This document shows positions 19,290 through 27,072 of a stretch of 64,000 bases of DNA, one piece after another (position 1 is the stretch's first letter; each line of letters begins with the position of its first letter). A program made the translations under genes and the position numbers. The notes under the pieces are model-generated. The model did no database searches. It had not been told where the DNA came from and saw nothing but the letters and a program-made list of their open reading frames with translations. Origin of the DNA: an uncultured beta proteobacterium (GTDB lineage: Bacteria > Pseudomonadota > Gammaproteobacteria > Burkholderiales > SG8-41). The DNA lies in the NCBI GenBank assembly GCA_903893565.1, contig CAITMU010000082.1:20973-84972 (forward strand). The letters are read 5' to 3'.

Positions 19290-20293
19290 CCATCGACCTT
19301 AATGTGTGCGGTTTTAGTGACCTTGAGATAGCGATCTGCATCGGTGCGAAGTAGTTCGTTGAATTCTTCCTGTGTGGAGGGCGCGGCGTTGATGGCTTGG
19401 GCTTTGAGTATATCTCGCACTTCTGAGTGGGCCAGAGCGTTAACAACGGCTGAATTTAAACGATTCACAGCGCTGGCCGGTGCTGCACTGTGAACCACTA
19501 GCCCACTCCAGTTGGTGGCCTCCATTGCGGGCAATCCAGACTCGCGCGCCGTGGGTACTTGAGGGACGAGCGCATCGCGTGTAGGCGAGGTCACCATTAG
19601 TAGGCGTAGTTTACCTGAGGCAATAAAGGAGGAGCATTCGGCGACATTGATTAAGAGCATTGGGATATGACCGCCTGCCCCAGCGGTGGCGGCAGGCCCC
19701 CCGCCTTGGTAGGGAGCGTGAATGAGTTGGGTTTTGGTGATGATCTGAAACGCTTCGCCCAGAAGGTGATGGCTGGTACCAGGGCCTGAAGTGCCAAAAG
19801 CGATTTCGCCTGGGTGCTTTTGTGCTAAGCGAATCAATTCATGAATGGTTTTTACCGGCAATGCAGGATTGACGGCAATGGTCATCGCTAAGGCAATGGT
19901 TTGAGAAACCGCCTTAAAGTCACGCGCCACATCGTAGGGCAATTTTTCTCTTAGCGCCGCATTGATGACGAAGCTTGGCCCGACCACGAGTAAAAGATAG
20001 CCATCGGCTGGTTGATGTGCGACGTAGTCTGTAGCGATGGTCGTGCCTCCACCGGGACGGTTTTCGACAACAACGGTTTGAGACAAAGAGTTGATCATGC
20101 GTTGGGCGATCAGGCGTGCCGCCACATCAAACGAGCCGCCTGCAGGGAAAGGGACTACGATACGTATGGGCTTGGAGGGAAAGGTTTGGGCCTGAGAGGC
20201 GGTAGGCGACAAAGGCAGTAGGCCCGTGAACAAGCTTGTAACAAGACAGAAGGGGATCGAGGGCCAGTGGAACAAGGATCGAATGGACTTCAT
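19286..20293 (-). CDS. Bug/TctC-family solute-binding protein
   Basis: A 335-residue periplasmic receptor of tripartite tricarboxylate transporters. A signal peptide (hydrophobic core, then TASQAQTFPSK) leads to the family hallmark FPSKPIRIVVPFPAGGSFD, followed by VVVENRPGGG and FGTSGPGTSHHLLGE. Ligands of Bug proteins include carboxylates, amino acids and amides. The membrane subunits TctA/TctB are not in the window, as is common for the many orphan Bug genes in Burkholderiales. I start at ATG 20293 because AGAGGA lies just upstream; the frame extends to 20347. Operon with the metallo-hydrolase. Confidence 0.9.
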   Translation of the reverse strand: MKSIRSLFHWPSIPFCLVTSLFTGLLPLSPTASQAQTFPSKPIRIVVPFPAGGSFDVAARLIAQRMINSLSQTVVVENRPGGGTTIATDYVAHQPADGYLLLVVGPSFVINAALREKLPYDVARDFKAVSQTIALAMTIAVNPALPVKTIHELIRLAQKHPGEIAFGTSGPGTSHHLLGEAFQIITKTQLIHAPYQGGGPAATAGAGGHIPMLLINVAECSSFIASGKLRLLMVTSPTRDALVPQVPTARESGLPAMEATNWSGLVVHSAAPASAVNRLNSAVVNALAHSEVRDILKAQAINAAPSTQEEFNELLRTDADRYLKVTKTAHIKVDG

Positions 20294-20556
20294 ATAATGT
20301 TTTCCTCTGAATAGACTTTTTATAGGGCAAATCGAAAGAAGCCTCACCGAGTGCTTATGTAATACCTCGCAGCCGTAGTATCCTACACCTTTGCTGGACC
20401 GGTAGAGAGGCTAGAAAAGTCAAAGGGTGTAGAGCGGGACGTTTTTTCTGGGCTGCAGGCGCCTGTAGCGGCCTAAAATTAAAAAACACAGTCACTGGAC
20501 GTAAGAAAATTAAAAAAATCGTGATAGGTTTATATAAAAAGGGTTAAGGGAAAGGA
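20294..20556. other. divergent intergenic region before soxX
   Basis: A 263-base gap between the binding-protein gene (minus) and soxX (plus). The soxX side is very AT-rich from about 20475, with TTTATATAAAAA near 20528 as a possible -10 area and AAAGGA as ribosome site just before ATG 20557. No clear operator or riboswitch was recognised. A SoxR-type repressor gene is not adjacent. Confidence 0.35.
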
Positions 20557-21120
20557 ATGAATAGCCAAAATCCCACTAAAAAAAGGCGGCGCAATCATAA
20601 TAGGATTGACATCGGGCGAACCCGCCTAACCCTAGGGGCTAGTCTTTTATGGGTTTTGTTATGGGGTTGTCAGGGCCTCCAAGACACGGGTTCCAGTCCT
20701 ATGAAAAATCCCCTTACTCAAGTAGAAAAAAACTCGCCTACGGTGACATTGACCCCCTATCGGATTGATCAGGGAAGGATTAAACAAGCGCTCAGCGATA
20801 AAGCCGGGGATGCCAAAGCGGGGCGCGATCTTTTAGTGAGTCGGATAAGCAACTGTACTTTATGTCATGCCGTGATTGAAACCGGAGAACGGTTTTTTGG
20901 GAATGTAGGGCCATCTTTGTCGGGAGTAGGTTCTCGGTTAGATGCGGCTCAATTAAGATTGCATCTGGTGAATCCCGCATATTTTAATCCCCAGACCATC
21001 ATGCCTTCTTACTACCGGGTAGAGGGTTTAAATAAAGTGGCGCTCGAGTTTCAGGGCAAACCCGTGTTAGGCGCGCAAGCCATAGAAGATGTGATAGCCT
21101 ATTTACTCACTTTGAAATAG
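20557..21120 (+). CDS. soxX: sulfur-oxidation c-type cytochrome SoxX
   Basis: A 187-residue monoheme cytochrome c, the small subunit of SoxXA, which couples thiosulfate to the SoxY carrier cysteine in the periplasm. The heme site CTLCH is at residues 100-104 and the distal Met lies in TIMPSYYRVEGL (about 149). NVGPSLSGVGSRL is also typical of SoxX. The N-terminus is basic, then SLLWVLLWGCQG, which could be a lipoprotein cleavage site at Cys38 rather than an ordinary signal peptide. ATG 20557 has AAAGGA immediately upstream. First gene of soxXYZA. Confidence 0.92.
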   Translation: MNSQNPTKKRRRNHNRIDIGRTRLTLGASLLWVLLWGCQGLQDTGSSPMKNPLTQVEKNSPTVTLTPYRIDQGRIKQALSDKAGDAKAGRDLLVSRISNCTLCHAVIETGERFFGNVGPSLSGVGSRLDAAQLRLHLVNPAYFNPQTIMPSYYRVEGLNKVALEFQGKPVLGAQAIEDVIAYLLTLK

Positions 21121-21138
21121 TCGAAGGATTTTGGTTTT

Positions 21139-21681
21139 ATGGATTTCCAGAATGTAGGCAAACAATGCAAAGCGAGCCTGCCTGTTTTGACAGAGGCGTT
21201 GCCCCTGGCTATCCAGAGGCGCCGCGCGGTTAAGCAATTAGCATTGCTGGCCGCGGGCGTGTGCGGGCTACCCTCGGTTGTCCAGGCGCAAGTGCCCACG
21301 GCCCGCCCCCCATTGGAGGTGGTTGTGCCAATGATGAAAACGTTGACGGCTGGGGCGCATGTTCAGGAATCTCGGGTGACTTTGACCATTCCTTTGTTAG
21401 CTGAAAATGGTCATTTAGTGCCCGTCAGTGTTAGTGTGGATAGTCCTATGACAGGCAGCGATTACGTGAAGACGCTTTATTTGTTATCGGAAAAAAACCC
21501 TCGTCCTTTGATTGCAAAAATCAGCTTTACACCAGGATGCGCGCGCGCGTCCTTGACGACGCGGATTCGACTGGCTGGGGCACAGTACGTCGTGGCCTTA
21601 GCTCAAATGTCGGACAATTCTTTTTGGGCCGCGTCGGCTGAAGTGGTTGTGACAGATACGGCTTGTCTTGACGCGACTTAA
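21139..21681 (+). CDS. soxY: sulfur carrier protein SoxY with atypical C-terminus
   Basis: A 180-residue SoxY. The start has a twin-arginine-type signal (IQRRRAVKQLALLAAGV), fitting co-folding with SoxZ before export. The fold region matches SoxY (TLTIPLLAENGHLVPVSVSV, TRIRLAGAQYVVALA). SoxY normally ends in GGCGG, whose cysteine on a flexible arm carries sulfur intermediates. Here the gene ends VVVTDTACLDAT: Cys176 is kept, but the glycines are gone and five residues follow. A second cysteine is at about 134. It is followed by soxZ after 17 bases. Confidence 0.9.
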   Translation: MDFQNVGKQCKASLPVLTEALPLAIQRRRAVKQLALLAAGVCGLPSVVQAQVPTARPPLEVVVPMMKTLTAGAHVQESRVTLTIPLLAENGHLVPVSVSVDSPMTGSDYVKTLYLLSEKNPRPLIAKISFTPGCARASLTTRIRLAGAQYVVALAQMSDNSFWAASAEVVVTDTACLDAT

Positions 21682-21698
21682 AAAACAAGGGAATGCGG

Positions 21699-22019
21699 AT
21701 GAGTGTTGCTAAAATTTCGTTACCGAAGAGTGTCAATCGTGGTGAATCGGTAGCAGTACGTGTGGCGATTCAGCATCCCATGGAGACGGGCTATCGGGTG
21801 GATAACAAGGGTAAGCTCATTTTAAAAAATACCGTGCGTGAGATGAATTGTCTTTATAACGGAGCGTTGGTGTTTAGTGCAGAAATGGGCTCTGGGATTG
21901 CCGCGAATCCTTACCTATTATTTTATTTGGTAGCCAAAGACAGCGGTCTGATTCAATTGAATTGGGTGGATGATGCGGGGGTAAAAGGCACGGCTAGCGC
22001 TTTGTTGACGGTTGTTTAG
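21699..22019 (+). CDS. soxZ: sulfur carrier partner SoxZ
   Basis: A protein of about 106 residues that forms the SoxYZ carrier with SoxY. Matching features are the SoxZ-like HPMETGYRVDNKGKLI, then FSAEMGSGIAANPYLLFYL and the closing strand LNWVDDAGVKG. It has no signal peptide, as expected since it leaves the cell with SoxY. ATG 21699 is preferred over ATG 21693 because AAGGGA lies at a normal distance from it. Its stop is one base before the soxA ATG. Confidence 0.92.
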   Translation: MSVAKISLPKSVNRGESVAVRVAIQHPMETGYRVDNKGKLILKNTVREMNCLYNGALVFSAEMGSGIAANPYLLFYLVAKDSGLIQLNWVDDAGVKGTASALLTVV

Positions 22020-22020
22020 A

Positions 22021-22851
22021 ATGACGAAAAAAAAATACCGTTTCGACAAGATGGTTAGTTTTATCTTCATCATGTTTGGTTTGGGCTGGGGTGTATCGAG
22101 CTTTTTGATCTGTATTGCGGATGAGGGGCCTAAGCGAGCTAAGCGGCCTCAACCGCCGCGCTCGGGAATTGAGTTTGTGAGCCCAGAAATACGCGCTTTT
22201 CAGGAAGATGACTTTTCAAGCCCTGCCATGTTGTGGGCCACCCGAGGTGAGCACTTATGGCAGGAGACAGCGGGGCCTCGAGGGGAGTCTTGCCAGAGCT
22301 GTCATCATGATGCAGCGCAAAGCATGAAGGGCGTGAGCGCACGTTACCCCAAAATCGATGAACCCTCGGGAGCACTTCTGAATGTGGAGGCGCGTATTAA
22401 TCGTTGCCGCACCGAAAAACAAAAGGCGGCGGCGTTTGCCTACGATTCAGAATCCTTACTCGCGCTCACCGCTTATGTAGGCTTACAGTCGCGTGGCATG
22501 GAGATGAAGGTGACGATTGATGAAAAAAATAAAGCCCGTTTTGAAAGCGGCCAGCGCCTTTTTTCTACTCGAATAGGGCAGATGAATTTAGCTTGTACGA
22601 ATTGCCACGATGACAATTATGGACGTAAATTATTAAATGACACGATAAGCCAAGGCCATATTAATGCCTACCCTGCCTATCGCATTGAGTGGCAAGATTT
22701 TGGATCTTTGCATCGCCGTTTACGGGCTTGTTTTTACGGCGTTCGTGCGCAGCTACCGACTGCGGGGTCGGACGAATTGTTAGATCTCGAGTTATTTCTG
22801 GCCTGGCGATCCCAAGGCTTGCCAGTAGAGACGCCTGGCGTGCGTCGTTAG
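22021..22851 (+). CDS. soxA: sulfur-oxidation diheme cytochrome SoxA
   Basis: A 276-residue large subunit of SoxXA. An N-terminal hydrophobic export segment is followed by two heme sites, CQSCH (Cys91) and CTNCH (Cys192). The active-site cysteine lies in RRLRACFYGVRAQ (Cys237), which becomes the persulfide heme ligand in SoxA. INRCRTEKQ is also typical. Two CxxCH motifs place it with diheme SoxA proteins. ATG 22021 is used; TTG 22012 in the same frame would overlap soxZ. It ends just before a convergent gene. soxB is not in the window. Confidence 0.93.
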   Translation: MTKKKYRFDKMVSFIFIMFGLGWGVSSFLICIADEGPKRAKRPQPPRSGIEFVSPEIRAFQEDDFSSPAMLWATRGEHLWQETAGPRGESCQSCHHDAAQSMKGVSARYPKIDEPSGALLNVEARINRCRTEKQKAAAFAYDSESLLALTAYVGLQSRGMEMKVTIDEKNKARFESGQRLFSTRIGQMNLACTNCHDDNYGRKLLNDTISQGHINAYPAYRIEWQDFGSLHRRLRACFYGVRAQLPTAGSDELLDLELFLAWRSQGLPVETPGVRR

Positions 22852-22862
22852 TCGGCGCTGAT

Positions 22863-23852
22863 TTATTCGGCTTTGATGCCGGCTTGACGAATGAGGCGAG
22901 CATACTGATCGGTCTGCTTGCGTAAAAACAAGGTAAAGGCTGCTGGGTTATTGCCTACCGGTTCAGCGCCTTGTTGGATAAGGGTATCTTTGACAGAGGG
23001 CGTATGTGTGGCTTTGATAATTTCACGGCTTAATGCCGTTAATACGAAGGGTTGTAGACCAGAGGGCGCGACGAGTCCATACCAGGCAATGGAGTTATAG
23101 CCGGGCAGACCCGATTCAGCCAAGGTGGGTGTTTCTGGCCACAGGGGGTTACGTTTCGCGGAGGTAATCCCCAGTACCCTTAATTGTCCGTTACGACCAT
23201 GAGGACTAATCGATAAGATGGTGGAGGCCATAAGATCGACTTGACCGGCCAATAAATCCATCAAACCCGGCCCCCCACCCTTATAGGGCACGTGAACCAT
23301 ATGGACGTTAGCCATTGTATTGATGAGTTCTGCCGCCAAGTGCTGAGAGGAGCCGATTCCACCCGACGCATAGTTCAGGGCCTTTGTGTTTGATCGCGCG
23401 AGTGTGATTAATTCTTGGGTCGTTCGGACATTTAACTGAGGGTGTACGGCTAATAATAAGGGCAGTATCGCTGTGAGGCTCAGCGCCTGAAAGTCAGTCG
23501 CGGTATTGTAGGGTAGGTGTTTTAAAAGGCTAGGATTGACCGCATGTCCAATCGCGACCATTAAAAGGGTGTAACCATCCGGGTTGGCTTTGGCGACTAG
23601 ATCGGAGGCAATTAAACCATTAGCGCCTGCACGGTTATCCACCACGACAGGGACCCCCCAGGTTTGATTTAATTTTTGGGCGAGGAGTCTAGCCAAGATA
23701 TCGGTGGATCCCCCGGCACTAAAAGGCACCACTATGCGTATGGGACGCGTAGGGTAGTGAAGCGTTTGGGCGAGTGCTTCATACCCTTGCCAAAATACCC
23801 AGGTCAGGCCCACGTGCCATAAGAATTTTTTAATCCAGTGATTGACTATCAT
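22863..23852 (-). CDS. Bug/TctC-family solute-binding protein
   Basis: A 329-residue second Bug-type periplasmic receptor, clearly a paralogue of the one at 19286. It has a signal segment up to YEALAQT, then YPTRPIRIVVPFSAGGSTD, VVVDNRAGANG and ASGGIGSSQHLAAEL. The ligand is unknown. Its ATG overlaps the stop of the TauD-type dioxygenase gene, so the two are one transcript; a role in capturing that enzyme's substrate or a related acid is a fair inference. No transporter membrane genes are nearby. Confidence 0.9.
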   Translation of the reverse strand: MIVNHWIKKFLWHVGLTWVFWQGYEALAQTLHYPTRPIRIVVPFSAGGSTDILARLLAQKLNQTWGVPVVVDNRAGANGLIASDLVAKANPDGYTLLMVAIGHAVNPSLLKHLPYNTATDFQALSLTAILPLLLAVHPQLNVRTTQELITLARSNTKALNYASGGIGSSQHLAAELINTMANVHMVHVPYKGGGPGLMDLLAGQVDLMASTILSISPHGRNGQLRVLGITSAKRNPLWPETPTLAESGLPGYNSIAWYGLVAPSGLQPFVLTALSREIIKATHTPSVKDTLIQQGAEPVGNNPAAFTLFLRKQTDQYARLIRQAGIKAE

Positions 23853-24715
23853 TCTGAGGCAACGACATATCCGCTAGGGGTACCCATGACGGTGGTTCGT
23901 TCTAAGTGACGGCGTTGTGTTTCATCAAAGTCACCGAGGGCCTGATGCATGGTACAGCGGTTATCCCAAACGATAATATCGTGAGCCTGCCATTGGTGGC
24001 GGTAGACAAATTCGGGGCGTGTTGCATGACGATTTAAATAGTCAATCAGGGGCTGGCTCTCGGGGGCAGTCATTTGATCAAAGCGCCGTACTTTTTCACC
24101 TAAATAGAGTGCTTTTCGTCCAGTTTCAGGATGAATACGTACCACTGGTTGCGCAATCGGAGGGTTTAACCGACGCTGTTGCTCAGCACGAACTTCACCA
24201 CTGGCGGTATGGTTAATTTTGCGGGTTCCCGACAGATGTATGGCATGAAGTGGGCTGATGAGTTGCTGCATCCCGAGGGAAAGCGCCTCGTAGGCCAAAG
24301 TCATATTGGCAAATAAAGTATCCCCACCCACTTCAGGCACTATCCAACTTTTTAGTAAAGAACCCATAGAGGGTATAGGTGTGAAGGATAGATCCGAATG
24401 CCACTGCCGACCGGTATAGCGCGAATTGGAGGCTGAACCATCCGCATGGGGTTCGTTAGTGACCAGAAGGAGCTCCGGAAAATCGGGATGGCGATCCTGT
24501 GGCAGGCTATCGTGTTGGTCTAAGGGACCAAATCGACGACTGAAAGCGATGTGCTCTTCACGGCTAATACATTGATCACGAAATAAGAGAATGCCGTGAT
24601 CAAGAAAAGCCTGATAAATCTCACCGAATGTAGATTCAGTCAGAGGCGCTTTAAGATCAATGTCACACACTTGAGCACCAAGGGCATGGGAGAGTTTACG
24701 AAGTTGTAAAGGCAT
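23849..24715 (-). CDS. TauD/TfdA-family 2-oxoglutarate dioxygenase
   Basis: A 288-residue Fe(II)/2-oxoglutarate dioxygenase. The iron ligands are His and Asp in WHSDLSF (about 109-111) and a distal His in WDNRCTMHQALGDF. The 2-oxoglutarate-binding Arg lies in RRHLERTTVMG. The family includes taurine dioxygenase (releasing sulfite), alkylsulfatases and 2,4-D dioxygenase. Here GRQWHSDLSFTPIP and FANMTLAYEALS are general TauD/TfdA features. The position inside a sulfur-oxidation region favours a sulfonate or sulfate-ester substrate, but that is inference. It overlaps the following binding-protein gene by four bases. Confidence 0.87.
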   Translation of the reverse strand: MPLQLRKLSHALGAQVCDIDLKAPLTESTFGEIYQAFLDHGILLFRDQCISREEHIAFSRRFGPLDQHDSLPQDRHPDFPELLLVTNEPHADGSASNSRYTGRQWHSDLSFTPIPSMGSLLKSWIVPEVGGDTLFANMTLAYEALSLGMQQLISPLHAIHLSGTRKINHTASGEVRAEQQRRLNPPIAQPVVRIHPETGRKALYLGEKVRRFDQMTAPESQPLIDYLNRHATRPEFVYRHQWQAHDIIVWDNRCTMHQALGDFDETQRRHLERTTVMGTPSGYVVASE

Positions 24716-24983
24716 GGGGTGTCGTTTGTCTCTGACAGTGGGTAGGGGAGTGGGGAAGGCAGTGATTGCGTTAATACACCCATTCCATCGCAGATTTTAA
24801 GTTTATCAAAAAGAGTAGCGGGGGGGTGTATGAATAAAAAGGCGCGCTTTATTTTTGACAGTCAACCAAACCCTAGGATACGGTAAGGGTAGAGTGCAAA
24901 GCTGAAAAAAGCTTAGCGAATCATCATGATGATTTATGCATTGAGTCATGCCACACGGTTCACGTTTTTTATGTAGGCGATAA
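24716..24983. other. intergenic region between tauD-like and sox cytochrome genes
   Basis: A 268-base gap. It should hold the promoter of the dioxygenase operon and the 3' end of the cytochrome transcript, both on the minus strand. A degenerate AT-stem hairpin with a GCGCG core (24833-24856) is flanked by A and T runs and could terminate transcription weakly. A perfect 16-base palindrome is at 24919-24934. No coding frame of note. Confidence 0.35.
24919..24934. repeat. 16-base perfect palindrome
   Basis: AATCATCA is followed directly by its reverse complement TGATGATT. It lies downstream of the sox-type cytochrome gene and about 200 bases upstream of the dioxygenase start. Such spacer-free palindromes can be dimeric-regulator operators or part of a terminator; no T-run follows directly on either strand. 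Confidence 0.4.
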
Positions 24984-25553
24984 TCAACGCGCAGAATAGT
25001 CGATAAAGCCCGCTCGGTTTGGCATTGAAACTTGGGCTAACGTATTGGCATTCATGATCTCTTTTTCTGCAATGATTCCGTTTAGATAGAGAATATACGC
25101 GCTGAGCGCATACGTTTCATCATCGCTTAAAGACATCGGCGCATTCGCCGGCATGGCACGGCGGGTGTAATCGAAAAGTGTGCTGGCATAGGGCCAGTAA
25201 CTGCCTACAGTACGAATAGGCCGTTCGGTCTTTAAGCTGCCGATGCCTCCGACTAAAGGATCCGCTGGGCGACCCTGTCCTTTGTCTCCGTGGCACGACA
25301 AGCACTTAGCGGCATAGACTTTTTCTCCTTGGGCCACGGTGCCGCTGCCCGCCGGAAGTCCTTCGCCATTGGACATGATGCTGCGATCCATGCGTTGTAA
25401 TAATGAAGCCGAGGCTACTCGGCCTAAGCCCGGACCTTGGCTTGGTGCAGTGGAGAATCCTGAGTCAGGGGGGCTAGCGCATGAGACAAGGCCTAGACTT
25501 AAAACCAGCATGAGTGGCCCAGCCAGATCGGTGCGGTATTTAAGTGTAGACAT
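24984..25553 (-). CDS. monoheme c-type cytochrome, SoxD-like, lipoprotein
   Basis: A 189-residue cytochrome that follows the soxC-type gene with a 14-base overlap, so it is the likely electron acceptor of that enzyme. A lipoprotein signal SLGLVSCASPP gives a lipid-anchored Cys. One heme site is CLSCHGDKGQG, and ALSAYILYLNGIIAE with an earlier MPANAPMSLSDDE looks like the N-terminal domain of SoxD. Classical SoxD is about twice as long and diheme; here the second heme domain is absent. Start ATG 25553 has GGGAG seven bases upstream. It may be described as a SoxD variant or a SorB-like subunit. Confidence 0.82.
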   Translation of the reverse strand: MSTLKYRTDLAGPLMLVLSLGLVSCASPPDSGFSTAPSQGPGLGRVASASLLQRMDRSIMSNGEGLPAGSGTVAQGEKVYAAKCLSCHGDKGQGRPADPLVGGIGSLKTERPIRTVGSYWPYASTLFDYTRRAMPANAPMSLSDDETYALSAYILYLNGIIAEKEIMNANTLAQVSMPNRAGFIDYSAR

Positions 25554-26817
25554 TACTAAGGCTCCCGTTAGCATCTATGGCCCATGCTTGGATATAGTTA
25601 TTATGGAAATTCATGCCTTTGGCATAAGGTGCTGTGAAAACGGTACGTGTGGGCTGTACGGCCCCTGAATCATCAGTGGCACGGCTTTGTAATACGTGGG
25701 TTGTCCCATGCCAATGCCAAGGCAGTCGAAAGCGAGTAAAGCTCTTTGAGTGTACTGGACCCTGAAGTGTGGCATCCTTCCAGCTCAGGCCGTTATTCGT
25801 GGAGATTTCTACCCTCGTAATCCTACCCGCACCTGTCCAAGCGATACCGGTGATTTCATATAATCCCTGGCGCTCGAGTTTGTGTCCATAGGAGGGGAAA
25901 GTGATAACGGATTTAACGCCAAGTCCGAAGGTAAATTGCCGGGCTAAACCGTCTTTTTGAAGATCGGTGTACTTCGATGTCTCATCTTTCGTAAAAGTCG
26001 GGGCCTGGGTGAGCTTTAAGCGTCTTAACCATTTGACATTGGTGTTGCCCTCCCACCCGGGCAATAACAGTCGCATGGGGTAGCCTTGCTCTGGTCGTAA
26101 ACGTTCCCCATTCTGATAAAGGGCGATCATGGCATCGTCCAGTGCCTTATTCAGCGGAATACTGCGACTCATAGAGGCAGCATCGGCCCCTTCAGCCAGT
26201 ATCCACGTCGCACCCGGCTTAATACCCGCCTCATGTAACAGTAAAGCCAATGGGACTCCGGTCCACTCGCTGGTAGAGGCCAGGCCGTGGATAGCACCGG
26301 CGGTGATTTGTGGTGGTTCTGGCGCACTATTAGGACCGCTATTGCCAGAACACTCAATAAAGTGCACTCGATTAACCAGCGGATAGCGGGATAAAGCGTC
26401 TAGCTTAAATAATAAGGGTCGTTCGACCAGTCCATGGATGAGTAATTCATGTTGGAGTGGATCAATATCGGGGACGCCATTGTGATGACGCTCAAAATGC
26501 AGTCCACTGGGGGTGATGGTTCCCTCCAGTGCTTGATGAGGGGTGCGGGAGCTGCCTGTGCCCGGAGATACGGTAGGGTAGCCGCTTGCGAAGGGACGTT
26601 TGACGGAAGCTTCAAAGGTAGAAGGCGTGCCATAGCCACTCATGGGTTTACCAGGCGTTTTCATCCACAGGGGATTTTCTTCTGCATTCACCGGAAGGGT
26701 AAGGCTAGTGACACTCAGGGTAGCGGCCACAGAAGCGCTGCCGGTTAAAAATCGTCGTCGCTTTGGCATATCAAGCGATGGGAGCAGATTTTTTACCAGA
26801 GAGTTTTTTGGGGGCAT
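25540..26817 (-). CDS. soxC: SoxC-type molybdopterin sulfite/sulfane dehydrogenase
   Basis: A 425-residue periplasmic molybdenum enzyme of the sulfite oxidase family. It has a Tat signal (PKRRRFLTGSASVAATLS), then the molybdopterin domain with the Mo-ligand Cys in HFIECSGNSGPN, and a C-terminal dimerisation domain ending in HNNYIQAWAIDANG. EPPQITAGAIHGLAS and LPGWEGNTNVKWL are typical of SoxC. SoxCD removes sulfane electrons from SoxY-bound sulfur; SorA relatives oxidise sulfite. Sequence features favour SoxC, the short partner cytochrome is less clear. ATG 26817 has AAGGAG 11 bases upstream. Strand is opposite to soxXYZA, about 2.7 kb away. Confidence 0.88.
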   Translation of the reverse strand: MPPKNSLVKNLLPSLDMPKRRRFLTGSASVAATLSVTSLTLPVNAEENPLWMKTPGKPMSGYGTPSTFEASVKRPFASGYPTVSPGTGSSRTPHQALEGTITPSGLHFERHHNGVPDIDPLQHELLIHGLVERPLLFKLDALSRYPLVNRVHFIECSGNSGPNSAPEPPQITAGAIHGLASTSEWTGVPLALLLHEAGIKPGATWILAEGADAASMSRSIPLNKALDDAMIALYQNGERLRPEQGYPMRLLLPGWEGNTNVKWLRRLKLTQAPTFTKDETSKYTDLQKDGLARQFTFGLGVKSVITFPSYGHKLERQGLYEITGIAWTGAGRITRVEISTNNGLSWKDATLQGPVHSKSFTRFRLPWHWHGTTHVLQSRATDDSGAVQPTRTVFTAPYAKGMNFHNNYIQAWAIDANGSLSNVYT

Positions 26818-26901
26818 GGTGAGTTTAGCTCCTTTTTTTTAAAGCAGGATACTCTATATCACTAAAACTAAATAGCCTCAGAGGTGAGTTCTCTATGAGT
26901 T

Positions 26902-27072
26902 ATGGAGCGTGTCGACCCCCAACACCAGCCTCCGACAGACTATAGTGATGCCACGTCTTCCCCCAAAAGCCCTCGTATTGCATACCAACGCCACCTCGTC
27001 TGGGAGGCGATCCGTATGTTGCAAAGATTCAAATCAGAGGGCTTACGGTTTATTAGCGTAAACTTGCGTTAA
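26902..27072 (+). CDS. possible small ORF, 56 codons
   Basis: An uninterrupted frame from ATG 26902 to TAA 27070 in the gap between soxC and korB, overlapping the korB end by 20 bases on the opposite strand. The predicted peptide has a polar, proline-rich front and a plausible amphipathic helix (AYQRHLVWEAIRMLQRF) near its C-terminus. I recognise no family. The ribosome site is weak: GAGGTGAG lies about 16 bases before the ATG. It may be a real small protein or chance. Confidence 0.25.
   Translation: MERVDPQHQPPTDYSDATSSPKSPRIAYQRHLVWEAIRMLQRFKSEGLRFISVNLR

Noticed and set aside
24833..24856. Intrinsic terminator
   Set aside because: A and T runs flank a short GCGCG core, but the stem is mostly weak A-T pairs with mismatches; kept only as a note in the gap description.
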